From positions 659,001 through 723,000 of the forward strand of contig JAJGOT010000016.1 in assembly GCA_022457155.1 (NCBI GenBank): a stretch of DNA of 64,000 nucleotides. Reading direction: 5' to 3'. Under the pieces are notes generated by a model. That model worked only from the letters and a program-made list of their open reading frames with translations. It made no database searches and had not been told where the DNA came from. The translations under genes and the position numbers were made by a program. Shown piece by piece: positions 1 through 12,706 of the stretch (the first letter of the stretch is position 1; every line of letters begins with the position of its first letter). Source of the DNA: Cladopsammia gracilis (lineage: Eukaryota; Cnidaria; Anthozoa; Scleractinia; Dendrophylliidae).

Positions 1-139
1 CCGCTAATCGGAGGTCGTCTTGCAAAGACACCTATGACACCCGTTTTCAGGACATTTTTGAACCAACACTGGGGACTGCAGCCCCGGCCTACCCATTTCA
101 AACAGTAATGCGTGATTGGTTTTGCGTTTTTATCTACAG
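1..139. other. Intron 5' of first visible gene A exon
   Basis: No coding pattern seen. It ends in a pyrimidine-rich acceptor with AG at 138-139. Confidence 0.6.
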
Positions 140-253
140 CTGTGGACCACTGTCATAGCAATCCATGCGCAAATAATGGAACTTGTAACAACTTTCTGCA
201 TGGCTACCAATGTTCGTGTCCTAAGGGTTTTACCGGACCACTCTGTGAAGAAG
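140..253 (+). CDS. Gene A exon 1, EGF-like
   Basis: Six-Cys EGF-like domain starting [16 protein letters not shown] and ending CEEG. Phase 1-1, donor GTAGGG. Partner in gene B is 35129-35242, also 114 bp, and both share the motif NFLH in the third loop. Confidence 0.88.
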
Positions 254-3200
254 GTAGGGAAAGTTTCAAATAGAAGGTTTGAGTAAAAAGCGGGAAGAGA
301 GCGTACGTAGACTTTGGAACTGCCTGAAGCATTTGTAGTTATCGATAGTATTTGGCGGAGTGAAAAAGATGACAGATATATATGTTATTTGCCTGCTGGG
401 AGGTCCGTATAGTGAAAATATGTGACCGAGGTCACAGATTTTCACTATACGGACCGACCCTAAGCCGGTAAATAACTTATATATTTTTCCTCTGTCTCTC
501 AAATCACTTTATAATTGTTGACCTTTACTCACGAAAGCGTTACCGTGACCGTGGGCAGAGATAGGAAAATCCGGACCGCGCTAAGAACCAATCAGATTGC
601 AAGATTCGTTACCGTGCCCTCTTGGAAAAAATAAAAAGAGTTAATGTGCATTTTAATATCAATAAAATGCAATCGATTGATAAAACTCTGTATGACTTAA
701 CAGTGATAGACCATTGCGACTTCAACAACACATGCAGCGTAGGACAAATCTGCATCAGCCGTATTGGAAGCTACGACTGCGTTTGCCCTGAAGGTTATTA
801 TGGGGAGCAATGCAACAAAGGTAATCACAAGCAAGAACAATAACAGCTAGAAGCAGTGCAACTGTTTATTGCTAATTTGACATGCGCCCTCGAAATTACA
901 TTTTCAATAAGGTTCTCTATCACACCATTTAAACCACTCAGTGAGATATGTATAATTTCAAGATATGTAAGTGCCAATATATATTCCAATAGTTTTAAAA
1001 ACTTGGCTATCTCTTTTGTCAGGTGAAAAGTATTTCAAGTGTCTCGAAAACAATAAACAATATATACTTAGCTATGGGCTATGGAATCAATGCGTTCCTG
1101 CAGATTTGACCTGCAGGGATGCACCAGCCTATTTGTAGGTACGCCACAAAATATAAATTAAAAATTAAGATGAGTATAATAAAAATAATTTAACTATAAA
1201 CTACTAAATTGTGCACTATATTTTTCTAAATTTTGCATATTTAAAAGCACATAAAAATGCTATGTATTCCTGTTGTGCCCTCAATCAATACTTATATCGT
1301 TATGATTTATTTACTTTTACTTTTCATTTATTTCTTCTTAGCTTGCAATACAACGATAGATCTAGTATTTCTTGTGGATGGAACCAAGCACCTGAAAATG
1401 AAAAATTTTAAGAGAATTTTGCGATTTATCAAAAACATGGCCAAAGTTCTACATGTTTCTCCGCAAGACACTCACATTAGTCTCGTTGTTTACGGCGACG
1501 ATCCTCAGACAGTTTTCGACCTCACCGAACATTTTTCTTTCACGGATTTGAACCACACCCTCTCCAAAGTACATTTGCCCAAGAAAAATAAAAGATATAT
1601 TGGAAAAGGCATCAGTTATGTGAAAAACACTGTTTTTGCAAAAACTGGTCGCAGTGGAGTGCGCAAAGTTCTTATCCTTCTACAAGGCAAAAAATCAAAG
1701 GACGGTATAGGGAGCATTTCACAAGAGATCAAGAAATACGGAGTGAAAATTTTCGCAGTTGGTTATGGTAATAAGAAGGTAAAGGGACAGCTGAAGGAAG
1801 TTTCATCCAAGCCTTTGTCACTGTATTACAAAAATATAAAATACTCAAATTTGGAAACAGCTTACTTTGTACAAGACATGAAAGCATCTATTTGCATGGG
1901 TAAGTATCCATTGATAATGTCAGTAAAATGCTTAGTCGATCGTTCTAAAAAAACCGTTGACCATTTCTATAGACAATAGATATTGTATGAATGTTCGGAC
2001 TATTTCCACGCAACATTTTGTGCGTTTTTATGTAGAAAACGGTACCTGATATTGATGACATTATGCCAGAATTCGGCCCCTTGTCATAATTGATCAACAG
2101 ATATCACTTCTGGCATTGTTCTTCGTTTTGAACTTTTATCGCCCTTTCAAATCCAATTTTCACTAAGAATACGATAAAACCATATACATTTTTAACGGCA
2201 ATGTTAATTCCGTCATACTTACATATAAATTATGTCTCATTTTTCAGCACTTAACCCATGTTCATCATCCCCTTGCCAAAATAATGGAAGATGTGTTTCA
2301 AATGGAGATGAGGCTACCTGTGCATGTCTAGCAGGATACTCGGGAAGCAATTGTGAACACGGTACGTTATGGACACAGAAATTACGAAAGAGATAACAGT
2401 AAATTTGATTATCATCTTTATCGTAAGGGATGGATATTGAAGTGATGGCGTTGTTCCATCTCAATGTTCTGCGAGATAGAATATGGAAATCATGACAGTT
2501 TTTTTTGTGGTTTGGTAATTGTAGCACTGAAAGAGTTAGACATAGCCCCAGTATGGTTCATCCTATTGCATTTCCGCGTAATGCTTTCTTTTGGAAAATG
2601 TGCTGGTATCACTACGTTATTAACGTATTAATTTTTTGATTTGTGTTTTTTTCTTGGCCAGAAATTTCTCCGTGTTTTCCAAACCCATGCGAAAACGACG
2701 GAAAGTGCATCCAGTCGGATAACTCATACACCTGCCACTGCAAAGATGGTTTTACATCGGAAAACTGTCAAGATGGTGAGTGTGCAACTGGATAACGACA
2801 ATAAATACTTTACTGAACACACCTGCAATTTGTCAAGTCTAACATATCAGATTAAAACTAACAGAACGATGCACACTAATCACCCTAATTACATGCACTT
2901 ATTATTTATTTAATCAATTAAATAATTTATAGTTTTCAATATTTTCATACCGTAAAAGAGCTAGTGTCTAACAAGTGTTTCTCCACCCATGTATGCACAG
3001 TGTAATCCAAATCGGCAGCCTTTTGGTATTGCGCATGTTGCGATCGCCAAATGACTTAAAACGATAGATTCTAAAGACACTAAACAATGCCCACATCACT
3101 CCAACACAACGAAATACGAAATAAGAAAAACTCGATTATTTATTTTTCGATGTACACTGCGCACCACATTTAGCGTCCTACGATTTCTCATTTTACGTTC

Positions 3201-6200
3201 GCAAACGTGTCTTGGCTGGTTTCCAGATTGCAAAGTCCTCAATTCCCAATTCCTGACGCAAAATTGAATTTTACTGATTCGCGATTAAAGGAAAATCAAA
3301 ATAGATTAGCCATAGTAAGTTAACAATCTTTTTAGACTCTTTACAGAGGCAAAATTCCAATAACAAATTAGTAGTTTGCAGAATTTAGTGTATTGAAACT
3401 CGTCTGTTTTTCAGATATTAATGAGTGCGACTCTGATCCATGTCAAAACAACGGGGCATGCAAGAACACGGCTGGGGGTTATCAATGCGTATGCCCACAG
3501 GGATACCTGGGAGATAACTGCGAATCAGGTTGGAGACTGCAATGAACAAATATAGTCTATAACAATGGTAACTAAAGTAATATATGCATGGCTTGGTGAA
3601 ATCCACAAATTTATGCCACTCCAAAAACTAAAAGGCTAATCTTGCTTCTCCTTCCCCACCCCCCCCCCCCCCCCCAACCCGCTTTTCCCCAAATTCTTTA
3701 ATGGCCTTAGGCCCATTAGTCCATACTTTTTGTCTCGTTGCATCATTACGGGTCTTGCTCTTGCTTTAGATTACATTACTACCCATTAATAGAACAATGT
3801 AGATATGGATATCAATATAACTTTGTATTCCAAAATAATTGTATTACGTTTTCCTAGCATTTTGCTGCCTGGAAGACATTTATTCGCCACAACATAGAGA
3901 TTAGGTTTTAAAAGATTAAACATAGAGATTAGGTTTTAAAATTCAAGCTTAAAAGTACTAACCTAGTGGGTTTTTTGAATACAACTCTTAACGTTTTGCT
4001 AATTTGTTATTTTAGTTTGTAAACGCCAAGACTTCAATTTAGCCTTCTTAGTGGATGGTTCCGCGAGTATGAAGACTCTGAATACGTCCGCCGCTTTACA
4101 ATACAAAACTCTGATCAAGACTGTCATCGACTTCTACCATGTCGGCAAAGACGATACTAACGTAGGGCTTATGGTTTACTCATCAATCAGTATAACCAAG
4201 TTCACATTTGGTGCTTATTACTCGAAGTATGACATCAACAAAGTTATCGATACGATGGATTATCCGGAAAACGCTACCAACACAGGGGCAGCACTCACTG
4301 CTGTTCAGACTGAAATATTTTCTCACGCACACTTGGGAAGACCTAATTGCTTGGTTGCGATGACCGATGGAGTCTCCAATGATGATGTTTCGATACCTTC
4401 GGCGCATCTCAAGGCCATGAAAGTTGTTACTATTGCAGTTGGTGTCGGTGACTATTATGCTGAAGAAGACCTTCAAGAGATAGCAACCAAACCGGCTCTT
4501 GTATTTCAGACGCCATCTTATGACCAGCTCCCGCTTACGGCCAACAAGATTAAGCAGTCTCTTTGCAACGGTAAGATGATATTAATAGAATGCTATTTGC
4601 ATAAGTGACAATGAGTATTGCGTTTCTTTGTTTGCCATAAATAACAGCGCACTTCTTTCCCCTTTTTTGAGTCATTCAAAAACGTAACAATTAAACTTTA
4701 AGCTATGTAATAATCTAAAGTTTTAAAACCAAACTATGTTTACAACAACATTTATATTTCCTTCAGTAAGCTACCACTACGGCAAGAGATATTAATTGCT
4801 TACATTAAATCAGTCATAGACATCTCTCACCGACGCGAGCCGGATGCTGGTTTGATGGCTTACGAATATTACAGTCCTAACTAGACTCAAACCTTGCGAA
4901 ATAAAATGCTCTAAATTTTAGTCTGCGGATGTTATCCTACAAGTACATTGAAATAAATGCTTTAAAGTGGTATTGTGAAGTGGACCTGTTTGGTTCTCAA
5001 TATTAGAAAAAAAGGATGTGTGCTTTCTTCACAAGTGATTATGTGCGGGTTGATATTATAGGAGTGGAGTTAACTTCCTATTCTCTTACACTAGCTGTCG
5101 ACCACTGCTTTAGCAATCCATGCAGTAACGGTGGAACTTGTCAAAGCCTGTCGGATAGTTACACATGTACTTGCCCTCAGGGATACACTGGAGTCAACTG
5201 TGAGTTAGGTAGGTGATAATTCAGGATAATTCCCTGATAAACCTGAACAAACATGTGTTCTTGGAAGTTTTGGTACGCGCAAGCCTTCCACCCACGTCCA
5301 TCGTTTAATATAGCGAAGGTTCCGCCTTCACAATTCCTATAAAGAACTGTGTTCTCTCACTTCAATTTACTCTTTTTTCACAGATATCGACGAATGTGCA
5401 ACCACGTCATGCGTAGGAAGAAAAATGTGTATCAATTTTCCGGGGACATCATTTTGCAATTGCAAGCCAGGTTTCTTTAACTCGCAAAGCTCGTGCACTG
5501 GAGGTAGGTGATATGTTGTCATCGGGATTTCTTGTAGTATAGATAGTCCAAATGCTTTTAATTAGAATATGATAGAACGATATTGTCCTTAATTAGGTAA
5601 CTTTGACAACTGATGAAGATTCATTGATTCATGGATAAACGAGAGCTGTTTGAAAATATGATAATAACTCGTCCAGCTTAGTGCTATGTGGACAGCATTA
5701 ATGTGACGCATCGCTTTGCACTATTGAATACTCTTGAAAGGGTTTGCTATGGGCACAATAAAACACCTACTTGAAATTGCAGTGTAGCTGTTTCAAGGAA
5801 ATGATCTTCAAATATTTCATTATTTTTTCCATCTTAATCTTTCGTCTTTTTCACACAGAATATTCAAGTGGCTTCAACATTGCTTTCGTCTTGTATACTG
5901 GAGATGACATTGACAAATATCAAAAAGGGAACTTTAAGAAGCAAGTGGAGTTCGTAAAGGGCATTACAAAATGTTTACATGCTGATGGCAATGACACTAA
6001 AGTGGGAATCATAACATACGCAGACAAGCCATATGTGAAGCATAATCTAAACGACAACAGCACCCATGCTGCGTTAGAGAAAACCTTGGAAACTCTGAAC
6101 ATTACTGGGAAAGGAAGATACGTTGGAAAGGCACTTCACCTGGCAAGGACAAACTTATTTAACCGTTCAAGTGAAAATGCGACGAACGAAGTCCCAGATA

Positions 6201-9200
6201 TCGTTGTTGTGTTAACTGATGGCGCTTCAGATGACGATCTTGCAGTCCCTTCATTTGAGTTAAAACGTGATAATGTCACAATTTTCAGTGTTGGCATTAA
6301 TCGATATAGTCGTGGTCAGCTGAATGAGATGGCGTCAGATCCCAATTCTGAGCACGTGTTTACCGTTGACAGCTATGATGGTCTGGGTCCAGTGATGGCC
6401 CCTTTAAAGGATGCAATCATCAAAGGTGAGGACATAATAGTGAAATAGCTATAGGCGGCCAGTACTCCACTATCCTAATGAAATTTTAAACAGACTTACT
6501 TATCTACTCAAGCCTGGAGCTGTGTTACAAATCTGGTACTTATTCAATAGAGGCCCTTTATCGGGATGAGATCATATGAATATCTCATTTTCTATTTACT
6601 ACGCAAATAAATTAAGACATTCATTCTAAAGCAACGATAACTAAAACAAGAATAAAATGGCAACACAACAAAAACAGTTAAAATTATCATCGTTAACCTG
6701 TCAACTAGCTTTAACAAACTTGCAACTTGGCACAATTTCGTACAGGAACGATAAGCGGCAGAAATGTTTTTACGTAACATTTGTTTTTTTCTCAATATTC
6801 TTTCTTTGTCCCACGCTCGTGACAAGATGAACGATACATCTTTAATCTCATTACATTTTTTTTTCAGAAATTGAACCTTGCGCTATGCATCCCTGTTCCA
6901 ATGGAGGTACTTGTCATAGTCTTCCTGGCGGCAATTACAGATGTACATGTAATTCTGAGTGGACAGGAAAACACTGTGAAGTGGGTAAGTCCATGTATCA
7001 AGCACCTATAGCTTACAGGTAAACGTCCATTGGATAACAATTTAACACTTTGGCTTTGGTTAAAATCATTTAATAAATATTGCCAGACATTTTTCTTGTC
7101 TTTATAAATCTATAGATGATCCCATCTTTTTTGAAATGATTAATAATTGATCCACGTTATTTTGTTAGGCTAAGTATATAGGACTCCTTTCGTATGATTT
7201 ATTTTGATGACACTGATTTGTCAGCTGTCCTAACGACGTTGAATGAGATGGCGTCAATTGGTGATTGCATCCTTTAAAGGGGCCATCACTGGATCCAGAC
7301 CATCATAGCTGTCAACGGTAAACACGTGCTCAGAATTGGGATCTGACGCCATCTCATTCAGAGACGTGTAGCGTTGTTCTTACCTTTGAGTTGTCGACGT
7401 AATGCTATGGCGTGACCATTCTGGAGTACTTTTACATGGTACCATTTGTGTTTCAATATTTTACAAAATGAAATTTGGGATTTTTCTTCAATTTCGATAT
7501 GTGGCACTCTTGGGAGTTAAAGGGAAATGTGAAACCGGATCATGAATCTAATTAAACGGTCTTCAGTTTCCGCTGGTTAGTATTGTTTTTATAGCCATCT
7601 TTTCACTTTTGAACTTATCCATAACATTGCTCTTGTTTTATAGCTGGGTCATCTTGTGACCAATCCTCGTCTCCTTGTAATGGTAATGGTAACTGTACAG
7701 TCACGGTTGATGGGTCCCCCCAGTGCGCATGTGCACCTGGATGGAATGGAACTAACTGTGAGCACGGTAGGTGATGTGATATATCTATAAAAAAAAAACC
7801 TATTACCCAGTAAAATCTCTTCAAGATTAAATCTAGTGCTGCTAAAAGACTCTCAGTGAGTTTTTTTTTTTTTAAAGGATTGGATATGCCTGTCTTTTCA
7901 CGTAAAGAAAATCGTTACATTGCAACACCCGGAAACAATCCAGTGACTGTAACAAAAGCCCTATCACTGGCTACTTTAGGTTGCACTAAATGTACCGGTA
8001 AAGTCTTCAAATTAAAGAAGTATACGTATTTGATTTTTGTAGATGTTGACGAATGTTTACAGAATCCTTGTACAAACGATGCCAAATGCATAAACATCCC
8101 AGGAAACTATTACTGCAAGTGTCCGGTAAAATTCGTTGGGGAACATTGTGAGAGACGTAAGTAACGTTTGATTTCTTTTTTGTTCTGTCTGTTTAATTTT
8201 TGTTATTGACGTGTTACGTGCACTTTAACCCTTTAAGCCCTACGGTCAAAACACAAATTCTCCTTACTTGTCTTCATACATTACTTATAACACATATTGG
8301 GAGAAATTGTTAAACGAACAAGCGAATAAATTTCATACTGATCACTAATGAGAATGAAGGGTTAAGCTGAACGCCTATCAGAGAACATTGAACTAATGTG
8401 AATAGTTCAATTATCAGGTCGATGTTAACACATAAATAGAGCAATTTTTGTTATTGACTTTTCTACACCTCATTTATTTTTTTTGTTTTTAGGTTGCGAA
8501 GGCCAATATGTCAACATCGGTTTATTGATTGATGGTTCTGCTAGCATGGAACTTATTGGTGCTGGTAATTTTAACAGAACCCTCGAGTTTGTAAAAGACT
8601 TGATCGAACACTTTGACGTCTCCAAGAAGGGCGCTAACGTCGGGTTAGCAATATTTTCCGACGAATACCATCAAATATTCAATTTCGATGATTACTATAA
8701 TTCTACAGCGGCTACTGCTGCCGTGAATAACATATCTTACCCAAATCATGGAAGACAAACCGGAAAGGCATTGAACTATGTACGACATAAGTTGTTCTCT
8801 AAGTCTACACTTAGAAAAGATGCTTCCAACTACTTGGTTTTACTTACATCAGGCTCTTCCTATGATTTAATAAGAACTCCAGCAATGGAACTGCGTGACC
8901 GTAACGTGACCATATTTGCTATCGGAGTCGGCGATGACTATGATAAAGATGAATTAGAGGAAATAAGTGGTGATACCGATCAAGTGTACGGCACGTCCTT
9001 CGATGGCCTGAAGGAACTCAAGAAGGAGCTGAAAAGACAAATTTGCATGTGTAAGGTTTTTGTTGTTACCGTTTTATGAAGTTGGACAGAGTGTAGTTTA
9101 CAAACACACACACACACGCCTGTTTATATTTAGATAGTTTTTTATTTCTTTTTTTTTTTCCCCTTCTTTTTTTCTCTTTGTGAGAATACAATGTTTTTGA

Positions 9201-12200
9201 ATTGAACGATGAACAAACTTTCTTTGATTTCGATTTCAATATTTTTGTTCACGTTTCGAAACTGGAACAAGAGCGCTTTATTTAACTCTACCCAGACTGG
9301 TGGGAGGGTGGAAGGCGGAAAGTACTTGCGCTGATTTTTAACGTTTCGACTTAAGAAGCATTCATCCAATACCTACCAAACGCTGTGACTTTTTTTCTGA
9401 AATTCATTTGGAAACATTTTGATTTGACAGATTTCAGTTTATGACATGTGCACTAACCATTATACAACCATAATATTTTGGCAAGCATATTTACCCAAAT
9501 TTTAAATTTTCTGCTTAAAATAACATTAAAACGGAACTTTTAAAACACTTTTGTAGTAACTTTTCATAATTTAAACCGTTTAGAATTTTTCCTCTAATTT
9601 TGATTAGTTTTGACTTTTCGCTTTTCTAACATGATGGAAATACAAGATGTCCGCGGCCATTCCAAATCATGACGAAATTTCCGCGTCGTATGACACCACT
9701 ACCACATGACCTACCTTAACTGAGACACTTTCTGACGTACTAACAACTATCCATGTTTAACATAACTTTAATATTATTATGTAGGGAGGTGGGGGGGGGG
9801 GGGGGGGTGGGGGTAATCTGACTGTTTCGTGGCCTTTCGTCAAACAATACTGATTTTCTAAGGTTAAGGTAATGCATTTGGTTTTTACTTTCTTACAGTG
9901 GAAGACAAGGGCAAGTGCAGCTCCTCGCCGTGCATAAATGGTGGAACGTGTGTAAACGTTGGCCGCAGTTACCGCTGTGATTGCCGTCGAGGATTTTATG
10001 GACGACAGTGTCAGAGTGGTATGATTGCTATCAATTTACTAAGATATAACACTTTGATCAATAGTTAGTTAATTTAGCTTACGTGAAATCTATGTTACCC
10101 TTGGGCTTACAATCGGGTGTGTATGGAATTTATTTTTTTTTTTTGCTGAGATGTATTTTTCGAGGCTGAGGCTTCTAGTGGCTGTTTATTTATTTTTTTT
10201 TTTTGGACACACTTTTTTCCAACGACATGCGATGTTTCCATAGCAACCACGTTATAGCTGTTAGGTCGAGATGTTGAGTGTTAGTATATCGTAACACAGC
10301 AAAAGCCCAAGGGCCGGGTCAGTAAACCTCCCATATTGGTGGTATATTAGTTTGGCTGTACCCTGGAGGGTTAACACAACAACAACAGCAATAACAATAA
10401 CAATAACAATAACAGCAAATCATGTGCAACACGACGTAGTCTCGTCACAATGTTAAAAACAGATTATTTATGCTCTTCTCATCAGGTTGTGGGTTCCGTG
10501 AGCTAGGTCTCAAAGTGCCTAACACTCGACGAATTCCAGACAAAGATATTACAGCCTCGTCTAGAAGAGTCGAAGGACGTTCAGCATACCGTGGGAGAAT
10601 CGGAGTAGAGGCTATGGGAACGTGGGAGGACGGATGGTGCTCAGCACCAACAGACACTGCGCCTTACATTCAAGTTTTCTTCGGTAAGTGTTTATCTATA
10701 CAGTTATCCACCCAGAGGAGTGTGAAGAGGGATAGCCTGCAGTCACGGTTATCCGCTTTGGTCTGAAATTGAGAATAGGCTTTTAACATTTTGGTCTAAC
10801 CATGTAGGCTTGACAAGATGTTCTGAAAATAAACTTTTATTATCTTAAAAGAAGCCGCCCGTACATCCTTAACAAGAGTTTATAGCTATTTATAACCAGT
10901 GCACTGTATCTTTCTATAAGTATCCACTTCTAGCAATTTTGTTTGACGCCCTTCGTTTTAGTGGCGAAAGCTTCGGATTTAATTTATCTTCCAAACCAAT
11001 ATAATGAAGGATTTACTAGATAGACAATTTCGATGATTTAATTAATTTATTGTCATTCACTTGCCGATTTTATCATCGAACGCAAAAAATAGTGATAGGT
11101 AAATTTCTAGTAAAACATGTTTCTACGAGATTTTTTTTCTAAGCAAGGCCAGAACCTTTTTCAAATGGAATTTTGTTGTTAATTATATGTTCTGATTGTA
11201 ACCTTTTTTATCAAGGATATCTCACAAATGTCACCGCAATTGAAACGGAAGGAGTCACAGACGGCAACACGGGCATGTGGGTTGAGAGTTATTATGTGTC
11301 GACAAGCAACAGCTCTGAAACTGGATCATTTGTCAACTACACTGAAGGAGGAAATACCAGAATTGTAAGCTTTTTAATGTTTACTAAAACCCCGGACCAC
11401 CCCCCCCCCCCCCCTCACGCCCCCCCCCCCCACCCCCCATTTCATTACCTTACAACAGGAATAGCACGAGAACACAAATCGAGTTGCTTTCGCCTCGAAC
11501 ATTCTAACAAGCCGCAGGAGGGGTTTTATGAACACCCAACATTTCAACAAGACCATCCATTTAGCTTATTTGCCACAAGTCAAATGACGCAGGAATTGTA
11601 TAGTCATGCCAAATGGTCGCCATCTTAGATCCGTTATCTTGGATTCCCATCATGAAAGAAAAGTGCCAAAATTGATCTTAATTTATAAAATTTACAACAA
11701 TAGTCATACGTGTTCGTTTAAATGTTAGTTTAAGCAGAAAACTCAAAATTGGATAAGCGTGCTTGTCGAAACATGGTCACATGGTCACAACGTCACATGT
11801 CATAAAAATATGAAGGAGTCTAAGACAGAATGCCCCTACCAAAAACATAGCAGTCTGTCACTTTTAACATCAACACCGAACACCCCCACCACACCGTCTC
11901 TCTTCCCCCTTTCCGGTCTGTATAGGGATAATGAAGTCCTTTTCGAACGGTCCCTTTTTTATTTATAGTTCAAAGCCAATGACAACATCAATGGTCGAAA
12001 TGTATCTCTCCATGGAACAAGCGCCCATTACATTCGAATTCATCCGCTCGCTTATCAGGGAATATCTCCTTGTTTGCGTCTTGCTATGTATGGATGTGAC
12101 TCAGGTAGGTACTATTCCATTTTACATGAAATCGTTTGAAATTTTGTAAATGTGATTCTTCACTTCGAATCCACCATTCTGATTGGCTTTCAGTTGTCGT

Positions 12201-12646
12201 GGACAATTCATTAATAGCCATGCAATCCCATGTCCCACTCTAGTTATTACAAAATATAAATATTCTCAGATCGGGATCCGTTTCCTTTTATGTGTATTTT
12301 AGTATTTTAGTGTTTTAGGGTTAAGTCATGAAATTCAAAACAGTGAAAGCATCCGTTTGTTTTGCAAAAGACTTAAAAAATTCCTTCTTTTTTAGTTCTT
12401 AGTCAAAAATACTCTTTGTTGAGCTACATACTTCTTCTTTACTTTTCTTTTCTTTTTAAAATAATACATTTTATATTTCATGCTGTCCTCATAATTCGTA
12501 TGATTATTCTATATTGTCAGGAAGCCTATAGTGCATAAGCCCCCGGCTTCTATATAGGCTTCCTTGTCACTACCACATTAAACATTTTGTAGTCTATCGT
12601 CTTTTAAGTTATTATAAATTTCTAGTGTGTTGTATTATTATTATAA

Positions 12647-12706
<60 letters not shown>

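Noticed and set aside
1023..1138. Possible extra exon encoding a Cys-containing segment ([10 protein letters not shown]...) between gene A exons 2 and 3
   Set aside because: Neither available donor (GT at 1135 or 1139) gives the phase 1 needed to join exon 3, one route includes a stop, and gene B has no partner between 34183 and 34535.
10445..10657. Minus-strand open frame over gene A exon 16
   Set aside because: Shadow of the F5/8C exon; no recognisable domain.
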